Shown here piece after piece: positions 1 to 10,355 of a DNA stretch of 64,000 bases. The position numbers were made by a program, and so were the translations under genes. The stretch is from Dolomedes plantarius (lineage: Eukaryota; Arthropoda; Arachnida; Araneae; Dolomedidae), in assembly GCA_907164885.2 (NCBI GenBank), contig OU015490.1, forward strand, positions 11,337,466-11,401,465, read 5' to 3'. The stretch's first letter is position 1, and each line of letters opens with the position of its first letter. The notes beneath the pieces are model-generated. The model saw nothing but the letters and a program-made list of their open reading frames with translations, ran no database searches and was not told the origin of the DNA.

Positions 1-395
1 GCATCCTTTATAATACATTCTTTATTGTCCACACACCGTGGGGAATTATACCATTTTCACTTCTACATTAGCAAGTTTTTATATGTTAATAAACTAAAGG
101 TTTTTTATATCCTCGAGTACTGTCCCAAGTAAGAATCTAGAACACATAATATTATGGAGTCAGCTTTGACAAGTATCATGGGTACTAAAAGTAATTTGGA
201 GAGACAATTAGAAAAAAAGAATTTCGAAATATTAGATAAGAACATTTCTTAAAAGTGGTTAAAATTTCTAGTTTTGGCTCTCCAAAGTATGTACATATAC
301 CCTAATGGATCTTAACATGGTTTATCTTGGTGACATGTGGTCTACAGAGACAGTTACACGTTATTCTCTGTTGTGTGAAAAATGCCCACTGTTAT
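1..395. other. AT-rich flank, nothing recognised
   Basis: No coding frame, repeat pair or RNA gene is supported here. The stretch is the left flank of the piggyBac-like remnant that follows. Confidence 0.6.
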
Positions 396-994
396 TTAAC
401 ACTTCAGCGGGCGCGCCTGTGTACAAAGTGCAACATTTTCAAAATTTTTAATTGTTTTGTTTTCCCCTTAAGGTTTGAATGTTCTAAGCGGTTTCGATTT
501 ATAGCTACACCAGTTCTAATGCCGGCCTGATTTTCTGATTCTTGTATTCCTTTCCATTCATTGTTAGTCGTGATTTAACTGTGATAAACCAGAGATTATA
601 CTGGATTACAATACGACAAAATCAGGAGTTGATGTAGTCGATCAAATGTACAGCTATTACACGGTATCCCGCTTATCACGAAGATGGACAATCTCATTGT
701 TTTTTAGGTTTTTGACATAATAGGAATCAATTTCCTCGAGTTGTCCTTAGATCCGATAAACCGGACACTTTTGAAATAAGGCGATTTTATCTGCATTCTT
801 TGGCTTTTAATTATGAATATATCTCATTATTATCACCATTTTATATCTTGTCATAAGACGCAGAATAGTTATTTTCAATTTGAAAAAAAAAAGTTTATTA
901 CAAAAAGAATAATCAAGGTTGAAAGTGGCGTTGCACTTTGTGACACACGCGCCTGCTGGTGTTCCAAATATTGGCGTGCCTGCTGAAGGGTTAA
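396..994. mobile_element. piggyBac-like element remnant with TTAA flanks
   Basis: A TTAA lies at each edge (396-399 and 991-994). Inside them the termini read CACTTCAGCGGGCG at the left and, on the opposite strand, CCCTTCAGCAGGCACG at the right, so they form imperfect terminal inverted repeats. A second, internal inverted pair lies at about 404-433 and 932-960 and contains AAAGTGCAAC on one side and its complement on the other. TTAA-specific insertion is the hallmark of piggyBac. The body is about 590 bp, against roughly 2-2.5 kb for an autonomous element, so most of the gene is lost. The retained coding scrap agrees with the family assignment. Confidence 0.85.
604..820 (+). pseudogene. piggyBac transposase fragment (third catalytic Asp region)
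   Basis: The frame at 604-717 reads DYNTTKSGVDVVDQM and continues with a SRRW motif, then stops at TAA 718-720. After frame breaks, RRFYLHSLAFNY can be read at about 779-814. In piggyBac transposases the block GVDxxDQ carries the third aspartate of the DDD catalytic triad and lies near the end of the catalytic core, followed by a hydrophobic helix and an RRxF motif; the order here fits. The fragment covers perhaps 75 residues of a protein of about 500-600, with at least two frame disruptions, so it cannot be functional. It lies inside the TTAA-flanked remnant and is presumably what is left after an internal deletion. Confidence 0.8.
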
Positions 995-2975
995 GGAAAC
1001 TAATGAAATTTAAATGTTGATAAGCATTTCAGAATTTGTTAACTGATTTTTCAGTTCCCCGAAGTTCTATATTTGGAACTACAGTCAAAATACATAATCC
1101 ACTAATAATGCATTAACATTTGGAAATTGATTACTAATTTCGAATTCTTGATAAAAGATAGATTTTATACATATTTATCAATCAGTATCCTAACTTCATA
1201 ATTCCATTGATAAATATTCATAAAGTTGGTTTGGATTGCCAAACATTTTAATTTTTGTTTCAAATGTAGATAGCAATATTTATTATCTACAATCATAATT
1301 TTTAAAACCATTTTTGATTCTTTTAATATTAAACATTTAATTTTATTTATCTAGCAAAATAATTTCTTTAAAAGCATTTGTCTGTTATGTTTTAAAAATT
1401 TTTAGTTAATAAATATTCTATATATTAAACTTCCTTTGAGAAGATTGGTATTACATCAACGTCAAATTTTATGACCAGCATCTCGTCTTGTCAAAATGTT
1501 ATGAGTTACTTATTCTTTCATGGTTGCTCTCAGATAGTATGTTAAAAGTCTTGTATTAAAAATCATGTCAAAATAAAGGTGTCCAAGTGCGTTAACATTT
1601 ATGTCAAATTAGGTCTAAAGTGGCTCGACATTTACTGAAGCTGGTGCAACAATAGAAAACAGAATGTTTTAAACTGACTATTACGAAATTTAAAACAATT
1701 TTTACTTTCGTTATTTTCAAACGTCAAAAGGAAATTTCTTCTGTAATGAATAAATAACAATTCATTTTATTTAAATAGTGTAATACTTAAAAATGTAATG
1801 TATATTATGTGTTTATTTATAATTTTATCAGTCAAGTACGTACAATAGCATACTTTTATTTTACTCCTCTACATTTTTACATGAAATTGATTTAACCTTC
1901 ATTTTATACCTAAATATAAATTTATATGTAAAAATCACATTTAGTTTCAATGTTTAAAATTCATTCAAACATATTAAGCAATATTAAAAAAAAATTTATA
2001 GGAAAATAATTTTCATTCTCTTCTTAATAAATTTGGGTGAATACTTATAAGACAGGAAGTTATGAATACATTTTAGAAAACAAAGAATATTGAGCAATAT
2101 TATTATGTGTAACAGATTTATTTTCCTGAAAAGTTTTCCGAGGTTAATTTTTAGGCATATTATTTAAATTTCTTAATCATCAGTGCAAATAGCAATTAAC
2201 CAAGTTTTCCCTAATTTTAAGAAGATGCTTAATGCAGAAAGACTACAAATTTTTAAAAGTTGTATGCGAGTTTTAATTACTTTACTGAACGCATCATATT
2301 ATGTGTCCAAACTCTTTTGTTAAGGGAAATGTTTGGGACTTGGTTTAAAACTACTCATCAAAAAGATGAATGGTGTTTTGTTTGCATGTTAAAATTGATG
2401 GCAACCATGAACTCAGCGAGCATTTAGAAATCACCTTAAATATTAGTTTTGCTTTGGCAATAGATCCCGTGCTATATCATTCAGTATTCACACAAATGTT
2501 CAAAGTTTGACCTCTCAGCAAATAAATTTTCACGGTTTTGTACGAACATTATCATGCGTAGTTAATAATTTTCACTATTTAACATTACAATAAACTCTCA
2601 TGTTTAAATTCAATATTTGCAGTTAAGACATACGAATTATAGAAATTTTACTGATCATAATCCTTTTTTTTAATCTTGTAAAATTTTGAGAACTTTATTT
2701 TATGCATTTTACTGGATGTAGAAACTAATTGCTTTAGTTCATTTACTCCAATTAAACTTTCACTAAAGTTAAAATTCCCAATTAACAAATTATTATATAT
2801 CAACCAATTTTATAATTTATAAAAATAAAGTTCTTAAATTTATTTATTCATTGTTATGGACGAAAAGCACACGTTTATATAAATGGTTTATTTAAGATTT
2901 TAGATTATTTTCAATATCACCTCCTATATTCAATATTGCCTACTATTTACTTATTAATATAATAATAAGCAAATG
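995..2975. other. AT-rich stretch without recognised features
   Basis: About 2 kb of AT-rich sequence, full of stops in all frames. I see no TIR, LTR, tRNA-like boxes or long repeat pair. Confidence 0.55.
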
Positions 2976-3060
2976 CAGTAAAACCTCGTTTATACGGACT
3001 AACAGAGACCATTGGCAATCTGGAGAATCCGAGTAATATGGGTAATAAGCAAAACAAAAT
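2976..3060. mobile_element. Tigger/pogo-type terminal fragment
   Basis: The sequence starts CAGTAAAACCTCGTTTATAC and continues with a run typical of Tigger (pogo-superfamily) ends, in which CAGT(n)nAACCTCG/T is followed by a short repeated purine-rich motif. Only one end is visible; no inverted partner was found within the next 2 kb. It is a solo end or a truncated MITE. Confidence 0.5.
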
Positions 3061-4180
3061 TCTTAACTAAGCAGACTTACCGTTTATTACGACAAAAAAC
3101 TATGTTTTGTAACAAAATACAACAAAAGCAACAAATTCAACAAAACGCAACTAAAAGCATTTTATTACCATAATTTATTGTACAATCTAGGCAGGAACTG
3201 TTCATTGAATCAAACTAAAAAGCGAATATTTGATGTGCGTGTACTCGTAGTTACGTGTGTGCTATTAAAGTTAAAATTTATTATCTAATGTGAACATTAA
3301 ATAACTAGATTCCAGTGATTAAAATTATCACTACTAACATTAATTCAAATCAGTAAAAAAATAAATATGTGTTTAAGCTGTTTATTATATAAAAGGAAAT
3401 TAATTACTTCAATAAATATCAATAGAACATTAAATATATTTTGAATAAAAACTTTTTAATCTATTATACTTCTCCTAAAACAGGTTGTTACTTATTATTA
3501 TAGGATTTAAAAATATTATTAACTAAAAGGATTAATATTTTACATTTCAATATTTTAGTCTAAATCAATTATTTTCTAAATGTTGTTTGATCAAGCTATG
3601 TCTACAATATGCGTGCAAATTTGCTCCATGGTTACTCGTTTACGGTTGAATATCTATTCTTGCAGGTATAAGTTGATACTAATGTTTTTGAAGGTTTTTT
3701 CTTCCATGCATTTTTTTAAGAATTCTCCAATGGCAAATCATGTTATAAATTTCAGGAACAATCTTTTGTTTAATGCTAATGTTGGCATTGTACAATAAGG
3801 TGATGGCAATATGAAATTTCTTTATACAAGTCATTTTATTCTGAGTTTATTAAATAGATTGTTCGTTACAGGTTTTTGGTTAATTAAAGTGAAATATACA
3901 TTTCTTTGCAATGCAGCTTCTCAGCATAAAGTTATTATCTATATTTTCCCGTAAATATCAATTTCACGATGTTCCAAAAATAAATATGACAAAAGCGAGA
4001 TATAAGTGTATAATTTAATATATGATAGACATTTCCTAAAGTGCATTCTCTTATTCTTACCACATGTCTGCTACAAAAGTATGAATATTATATAGTATTT
4101 ATGTGTTTTACATAAATATATGTTCGTATAAGACTAAAAATCTTTCCAATAAGTGGTTAAACATTATCAGATTATATTAT
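3061..4180. other. AT-rich stretch, nothing recognised
   Basis: A 72-codon frame at 3580-3798 has no recognisable motif and a chance-like composition. Nothing else is supported. Confidence 0.5.
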
Positions 4181-4472
4181 TTCATCAGTATAGTAATATC
4201 ATGAAGCTACACATATTTTTCTATGTTTCGTAAAGCTTTTAATGACTGATTTGATTCAAGAATTCATTATGCATGTATTAATTCATTATACTACAGTATT
4301 TTTCTATTGATTTATTTCAAAACCATTGTAAATTTGGGGGGGGGGGGGGGGGCATTTATCTATATGTGAAGTAATATACTTGTAATAGCTATCTCTGAAG
4401 ATTAAATGTAATATTTATATAATAATCAGGAAGTCAGAAGTTAAACAAAACTATCTAATTTCTTCTTTAGAT
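4181..4472. repeat. 290-bp direct repeat, copy 1
   Basis: This segment recurs at 5407-5698 in the same orientation with scattered substitutions. Both start at TTCATCAGTATAGTAATATC and end at the TTCTTCTTTAGATT area. The copies bracket the fold-back element at 4473-5377. Copy 1 contains a 17-base G run (4336-4352); copy 2 has an interrupted G run at the same place. Confidence 0.85.
4336..4352. repeat. poly-G tract (17 G)
   Basis: An uninterrupted run of 17 G in an otherwise AT-rich context. The paralogous position in the second direct repeat (about 5563-5574) is GGGGAGGGGGTGGG, so this run has expanded or been purified. Confidence 0.95.
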
Positions 4473-5377
4473 TGCTCTTTCCCATGACATCTGTAGCGCG
4501 ATCTATTAGCCGGAATTCCACCAAAATTGATAGAGGGACTAAGGACGACATGGGAAAGAGTTTTTCGTGAAAAAAGTTCCAAAAGTCGCCGATAGGGGAA
4601 TATATGGCGCTGTTGTTGTCGCCGCACCCGAGAATTTGTATAAAAATGCAAGTAAAACATCAAAATACGAATTCACCTCTATGTAGTCGACAGCAGCGCC
4701 AGTATTTCGGGCTATAAAGATTAGGAATGAATACCAAAAAAGTTGTAAGCAGGCAAATGAATACAGTAACAAAGAAACTTCACTTGAACACCACTTTATG
4801 CAAGAAATTCACTTCTCCCTCTTTCTATGTGACCCAGTCCTGGTGGACGACACATTGTTTCCTGAACACTACGTTCTCAACGGCAGAGCGCAACATGTCA
4901 CCCGGAAGGTTCATCAAAGTCCGGGATATGTTGCCCTTTGGGGCCACCATGTTCGAGACTCCACCAAGATACACATTAGACTTAAATAACCCCACAGAAA
5001 AATGTCACATGAGTTAGGTCCGGGGAGCGAAGTGGCTATGTTAGTGCAAAAAAGCGACTGATGACCCTTTTTTCTGTAAAGCTAACGCGCAAAAGATTCC
5101 GCACTTTATAGCCCGAAATACTGGCGCTGCTGTCGACTACATAGTCGTGAATTTTAATTTGATGTTTTACTTGCCTTTTATGCAAATTCTTGGATGAGCC
5201 GACAACAAGAGCGCCATATCTTCCCCTATCGGCGACTTTTGGAATTTTTTTTTTTTTTTTCACGGAAACACTTTTGCATGTCGTCCTTAGTTCCTCTATC
5301 AATTTTGGTGGAATCCTGGCTGATAGATAGCGCTACAGATGGTTCTGAGTACTGTCAGTTTAAAAAAAATCACTCTG
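4473..5377. mobile_element. Fold-back element with transposase remnant, copy 1
   Basis: The left arm (about 4473-4719) and right arm (about 5104-5377) are inverted copies of each other. Both contain the block ATTCCACCAAAATTGATAGA (inverted on the right), a GTCGAC-centred block, and TATAGCCCGAAATACTGG at the inner edge. The arms surround a unique core of about 380 bp. A second family member sits at 8795-9731. The right end (CACTCTG) matches the right terminus of copy 2; the left terminus is degraded. Arms of about 250-275 bp are far longer than ordinary mariner TIRs, so this is a non-autonomous fold-back derivative of an IS630/Tc1/mariner-type element. Confidence 0.8.
4790..5036 (-). pseudogene. 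mariner-like transposase C-terminal remnant
   Basis: On the minus strand the core between the arms reads NSCDIFLWGYL, then after frame breaks fragments corresponding to MLRSAVENVVFR and a final CVVHQDW-like stretch. Many mariner-type transposases have CDFFLWGYLKxKVY after the third catalytic acidic residue and end with ENFxxRLxxCIxxxGGHFE, so this is the last roughly 80 residues of such an enzyme. At least two frameshifts are present. The homologous core in the second fold-back copy (9138-9383) is a cleaner version of the same fragment, which supports the assignment. Confidence 0.7.
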
Positions 5378-5406
5378 CATTTATCAATCAGTATCCAGTA
5401 CAGTAT

Positions 5407-5698
5407 TTCATCAGTATAGTAATATCATGAAACTACACATAATTTTTTATGTTTCGTTAAGCTTTTAATCACTGATTTGATTCAAGGATTCATTATGCAT
5501 GTATTAATTCATTATACAACAATATTTTACTATTGATTTATTTCAAAACCATTGTAAATTTGGGGAGGGGGTGGGCATTTATCTATATGTGAAGTTATAG
5601 ACTTGAAATAGCTATCGCTGAAGATTAGATGTAATATTTATATATTACTCAGGAAGCCAGAAGTTAAACAAAACTATCTAATTTTCTTCTTTAGATTA
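5407..5698. repeat. 290-bp direct repeat, copy 2
   Basis: Direct-orientation partner of 4181-4472, including the same ATTCATTATGCATGTATTAA block and the run ending in AAACAAAACTATCTAATTT. It lies just beyond the right end of the fold-back element. Confidence 0.85.
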
Positions 5699-5993
5699 AT
5701 TTATATTTACCAAACATTAAAGGAAGACCTAGGAAATCAAAAACTAATCAACGAACTAATAAGTTTTTTTCGCAAAATTAAATTTTTTTTTTATGAGTAA
5801 CAGTCTAAAACAACAAAACGTCAGTAAAATCAAAATACACCTTGTCTATACCAATTTCACATATTTGTCAACAAAATGACTGGAAGTGCAATATTATGAA
5901 ATATCATATAACTACTAAACAAATAGTGTTAAACCTAACTTTAAATATAAAACTGCAAGTATTTTCTTTTCTATTCCATCATTAAACTTAAAC

Positions 5994-6230
5994 ATGCAAT
6001 CGCATATTTTATAGCCTAACAGGATAATTTTAAAAATTTATTTAAATGAACCTGGGTATAAAAACATTTTTCTTCCATTTTATAATATAAAATATCTAGT
6101 GACATCCTCAGATCATATATTAAATTTAGGGTCTTCATTTTCAATATATTTATTGTTCAATTAATATTTATTTATTGAAGCAATTAATTATATTTGAAAT
6201 AAAAAGAAAAGCTTAAATATATATTTGTGT
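5994..6230. repeat. Tandem duplication, unit 1
   Basis: The unit begins ATGCAATCGCATATTTTATA and recurs at 6338-6570, an offset of 344 bp, in direct orientation. Both share TGAACCTGGGTATAA and later TCTAGTGAC. Substitutions and small indels show that the duplication is old. No coding potential is seen. Confidence 0.85.
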
Positions 6231-6337
6231 AAATGTACATTTGAAATAAAAAATAACTTAAATACATATTTATTTGTGTAAAGTACATATTTATTTGTGT
6301 TAAGCTATAAAATATGCAATCGCATATATTACTGCGT

Positions 6338-6570
6338 ATGCAATCGCATATTTTATAGCATAATAGGATAATTTTAAACTTTAATGTAAATGAACCTGGG
6401 TATAAGAAGCATTTTTCTTCTATTTTATAATATAAAAAATCTAGTGACCATCACAGATCATGTAATAAATTAAGGGTTTTCATGTTCAATATATTTAATG
6501 TTCTGTTAATATTTACTTATTGAAGTAATTAATTACATTTGAAATAAAAATAGCTTAAATATATATTTAT
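6338..6570. repeat. Tandem duplication, unit 2
   Basis: Second unit of the duplication starting at 5994. The ATGCAATCGCAT motif also occurs once more just upstream (about 6314), so the junction carries an extra partial copy. Confidence 0.85.
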
Positions 6571-7025
6571 TATTTTACTGATTTGATGTAATGTTAGTAA
6601 TTTTAATAACTGGTGTTTGATGGATCGAATTAAGCGTACATTATAAAAAGTTTTCTTCACTAAGAATCCCCTTTGTGAGACACAAACATCTTTAAATAGT
6701 ACAAAAATGAGAGCAATAAATGTCTGTAAATAAAAATCTACTATTCATTCGGAGCAGGTATACATCAGAGTACAAAAAACATTCCTTTACTAATAACGTA
6801 TTTTTTTGATGAGTCGAGCTATGAGTTTCATCATTTCTAGTTTATAGTAAATGAATACCCGTAAATCTTAATCACTGATATCGAAATATAATCGCAATCC
6901 TCCACTCTTCCAAGAAATTTCCTTCACGAGCCACATTATTTTCGGTATAGCTTTGATATATACGGTGGCATCTCATCACTTATTCCCCGATATTCATTAG
7001 TCCATTGAACAAATCACCTGTATCA
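6571..7025. other. No recognised feature
   Basis: Less AT-rich than its surroundings from about 6880, but every frame is interrupted. It directly follows, on the minus strand, the open stretch at 7026-7214 and could be degraded sequence of the same origin. Confidence 0.4.
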
Positions 7026-7214
7026 ATAGAGAGAACGTTTCATTGTGGAAGTCAGTTTCGTATCTAGGGGAAGCGGAGAACTTTCCACTATCGCAAATTC
7101 AATATTTGCATATTCCTGGCCTAATTGAACATTGTTAATCCAAATATCTCTGGATATGCTAAGGTCACCATATTCAATTAAATAGCTAGTAATATCTTCG
7201 GAGCATGTAACAAA
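7026..7214 (-). other. 63-codon open stretch, possible exon or old gene relic
   Basis: On the minus strand 63 codons are open with a protein-like composition. Readable blocks include SYLIEYGDLSISRDIWIN and FAIVESSPLPLDTK. It has no start codon of its own, a stop at its upstream edge and TGA at 7023-7025. A donor-like ACAGGTGATT follows shortly after the stop. I recognise no domain. It could be a decayed exon, a transposon gene fragment or chance. Confidence 0.25.
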
Positions 7215-7457
7215 TTATTTGAAGAGGGAAATTTTATAATTTTTCTTTAAATATGTAATGTTTAATTTTTAATAGGTTAACCATTCAATTCTATAATACA
7301 AGTAACGTCTAGTAATATTTATATTACTTAATTATGCATATTGAGATGCATATCTTTTATTTACAGTGTTATTTTAATAATACACAAGTTAAGTTTTCGT
7401 TCTGAAGAGCTTTTAACAATGCAATAACGAAAAGTCAAATATATGCAAATATGAGAG

Positions 7458-7540
7458 ACTAGCTGAAATCCCGTACTTCTCTACGGAGTACATTCAAATT
7501 AAATACAATGGTCAATGTATACAATTAATGCAAAAATATG

Positions 7541-7594
<54 letters not shown>

Positions 7595-8255
7595 GAATAC
7601 ATACAACGATCAATGTATGCAATTGATGTAAAAAAAAAAATATATATTTATAAAAAATCGTAACAGATATTTTTATAACAAAATAATGCACAAGAAAATA
7701 TTCGAATTAAATCTAATAGAACATACTAAAGAATATAGTACAGTTAATATAGTACAGTTTGAGGAACATTTATTTTACTGTATGTTGATATTTTTTTGGG
7801 GTAATGTCCAATCGTCTGCCGCATTAGCAAAGAAAAAACTTTCTTGGTATATTTTGCTGTTATGTACGTGACGCAAAATTAAAAGAAAAGAAACCATGTG
7901 ATCGATATTTAATAAATTAAATTCTAAAAATGAATCTATAAAAATTCCCCAAAAATCGGAAAATGGAAGTAAAGATTCGAAAAAGATTTCATTTTAAAGG
8001 AATTTTTATGATCTTTCTCGTGATATAAATTTTATAACCTTCGGATTACTATTTTAAATGCATAATTTAAAGAATGTTACAAAAACAGCTTAAAAATATA
8101 AGTTTAAAAATCTAAGAATTTTTCAAAAATCTCTCTTAGTGCACTCCTACACTATAAGAAGAATCGCCATGCAAAATTTCAGCCCTTTTTGTCCAGCGGT
8201 TTGGTCTGTGCGTTATATGTCAGTCACTCAGTGATTCAGTTACGGAATTGAGTTA
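7458..8255. repeat. Interspersed repeat family A, copy 1 (RTE/SINE-like 3' region)
   Basis: It starts ACTAGCTGAAATCCCGTACT and ends with a (TCAG)n-like tail after CCAGCGGTTTGGTCTGTGCG. A second copy lies at 30378-31104 in the same orientation with matching internal blocks, for example AAATACAACGGTCAATGTAT and CTTTCTCGTGATATAA. The start motif (TAGCTGA-ACCCGTGCTTCGCTA) together with the terminal (CAGT)n resembles the 3' regions of RTE-type non-LTR elements and their SINE or MITE passengers in arthropods. No protein is recognisable. A TA microsatellite (7541-7590) lies inside. Confidence 0.7.
7541..7590. repeat. (TA)n microsatellite
   Basis: Alternating TA with a single TG interruption, inside repeat family A copy 1. 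Confidence 0.95.
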
Positions 8256-8794
8256 TATATATAGATATAAATAGTATGCCAAAATACATATATTGTCAAG
8301 AATGATGAAGTAAGACTTTTAGCAAAGTTCCACATGCCTAAAAGACTAAAAAATTAACTATTCTTTAGTAAAATAAACAAAAGCATTTAATTAAGAGGTT
8401 TATAAAAACAGAATACATAAAAACGATAGTTTCTGTTATTTAAGTTCAAACTATTTGAAGCATTCCGCAGAAATAAATGTATGTTGTAAAAAAAAATAAG
8501 GAACACAAGATTCTAATTAAAAAATATTTTTATCTTCTTCCCGCCAAGCATATTGCAGATCTGTTAGAATTAAATAATGTAAACCTCATATATCTATGCT
8601 TATTTCGTTGCGATATAAAATAATTTTATGTGAACTGTCTTTGCCATTCTGTTGTAAAACTATAATGTAAGTTAACTTACATCGGCATAGAATTTAAAAT
8701 TATTTTCCTCCTTCAGGCTTAGCATTTCGAGATAAAAATTAGAAAAGAAATTCCTAAACAAAAATTACTATTTTTATTTCGGAGGTTATATATA
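8256..8794. other. AT-rich stretch, nothing recognised
   Basis: A short inverted repeat, AAGTTAACTT, occurs near 8669. No coding or element signature is seen. Confidence 0.5.
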
Positions 8795-9137
8795 CAGGGT
8801 GATTTTTATTAAACTGACACTACTCAGAGCCACCTGTGGCAAGATCTATCAACCAGAATTCCACCAAAATTGATAGAGGGACTAAAGACGATATGAGAAA
8901 GAGTTATCGTGGGGAAAAAAGTTCCAAAAGTCGCCAATACGTTAAGATATGGCTATGTTGGTGTTGGCGCACTCGAGATTTCGCACAAGACGCAAATAAA
9001 ATATCAAAATGCAAATTCACGACTACGTAGTCGACAGCAACGCCAGTATTTCGGGCGATAAAGATAAGGGATGAATACCGAATACGTTGCAATAAGAAGA
9101 CAAATTAATAACAAAACTATTTCATAGGAACATCGCA

Positions 9138-9383
9138 TTATGCAGCAAATCCACTTCTCCCTCCTTCAATATGACCAACATCAAGGTGGATGACACATTG
9201 CATCCTGAAAACTACGTTCTCGACGAACGAGCGCAACATGTAACCAGAAATGTTCCTCACAGTCCGGGATATTTTGACCTTTAAGGCCGCCAAGTTAGAG
9301 ACTCCACCACGATACACCTTGGACTTTAAATAATAACACAGAAAGAAGCCACATGGGTTAGATCCGGCTAGAGGGGTGGCCAT
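9138..9383 (-). pseudogene. mariner-like transposase C-terminal remnant
   Basis: An 81-codon open frame on the minus strand reads NPCGFFLCYYLKSKVYRGG near its start, then MLRSFVENVVFRMQCVIHLD and GHIEGGR at the end. Family members have PCDFFLWGYLKxKVY followed by a helical region and a final RLxxCIxxxGGHFE, so this is the C-terminal portion only. The family's CD (third acidic catalytic residue region) reads CG here and the W is C, so the key residue is lost. There is no upstream catalytic core in the element. The frame appears confined by the element architecture and is unlikely to encode a working protein. Confidence 0.75.
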
Positions 9384-9460
9384 TCAAGAGGAAAAAAGCG
9401 ACTGGTGGCCCTTTCTTCTGTAAAGCGAGCACACCGAACTTTATAGCCCCAAATACTGGG

Positions 9461-9510
9461 AAATTCATGACTACATAGTCGACTTCTGTTGACTATGTAG
9501 TCATGAATTT
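9461..9510. repeat. Perfect 20-bp inverted repeat (hairpin)
   Basis: Arms 9461-9480 and 9491-9510 are exact reverse complements separated by 10 bases. The hairpin lies at the inner edge of the right arm of fold-back copy 2 and is absent at the equivalent place in copy 1. Confidence 0.95.
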
Positions 9511-9731
9511 GAATTTTTATGTTTCACTTGCGTCTTATGGAAATTCTCTTGTGCGCCGACAACAACAGCGCTATATCTTTCCCTATCGGTGACTTTTGGA
9601 ACTATTATTTTTCTTCATGTAAACTCTTTCTGGTGTCGTCATTAGTCCCTCTATCAGTTTTGGTGAAATTCCGGCTGATAGATCACGCTACATGAGGCTC
9701 TGAGTAGTGCCAGTCTAATGAATTCACCCTG

Positions 9732-10355
9732 CACAGAAGGTCGTTCGCTCTTTATGGAAACGATTATGATAGTTTAGTTTTATGTATAAATGCCATATTT
9801 TTGACGCGATTTGCTTCTATCTGATAGTCCTGGTTGTTGACAATACCATGGTTTACCATGTTGACATACCATCTTTTATTTACAAGGCAAGATAAGTGAC
9901 ACAAAATGGCAATTTTGAGGTTATGTCATTGAAAAGTATATATGAAGTGTCCCATCGTGCACGAAAAGCGACACATCTCTATCTCACAATTTGTCCACCT
10001 CAGGGCAGTTGTATCAGTTTTATTGTAATGCTTGTTCAAGCTGTATAGTATTCCTTAAGTGGATTTTTCTCAAATGCTGCATTTTGGTGTTGTGGAACTT
10101 TGCTTGCCGGGATGCGGTATGTACAAAGAGCAGAGAGAACAGATAGATACGCACGGTTTCAATGCATATGCAAACTCTAACTACCGAGTTTGACACTCAC
10201 ACCAAAATATAGAAAATTTAGTGTCAGTTGTTCACGTATATATGTGGTGCATATGCCCAGACGAAAGCCAGGAAGCATCTAGAGAAACAGTTAGTTATTT
10301 AACGAAAAAATACGATATTAAAAGTAGAGGATCCATGGAATAGAATATAAAAGTC
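9732..10355. other. No recognised gene
   Basis: Moderately complex sequence without a long frame. A small imperfect repeat of TACCATGGTTTACCATG lies near 9845-9870. Otherwise unassigned. Confidence 0.4.

Larger units (their letters stand above)
8795..9731. mobile_element. Fold-back element with transposase remnant, copy 2
   Basis: The termini are CAGGGTGATTTTTATTAAAC at the left and its inverted counterpart ending ATTCACCCTG at 9731. The left arm is about 8795-9063 and the right arm about 9439-9731. The arms match those of the copy at 4473-5377 in sequence and order (GAATTCCACCAAAATTGATA, the GTCGAC block, AGTATTTCGGG). TATA precedes the left end, but the right end is followed by CACAG, so a TA target duplication is not preserved. 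The core (about 9064-9438) encodes the tail of a mariner-type transposase on the minus strand. At 937 bp it is close in size to copy 1 (about 905 bp), so the two appear to be a genuine mobilised family, not independent rearrangements. Confidence 0.85.

Noticed and set aside
4539..5430. Several 70- to 96-codon frames on both strands
   Set aside because: They come from the two inverted arms of the fold-back element; only the core transposase tail has family support.
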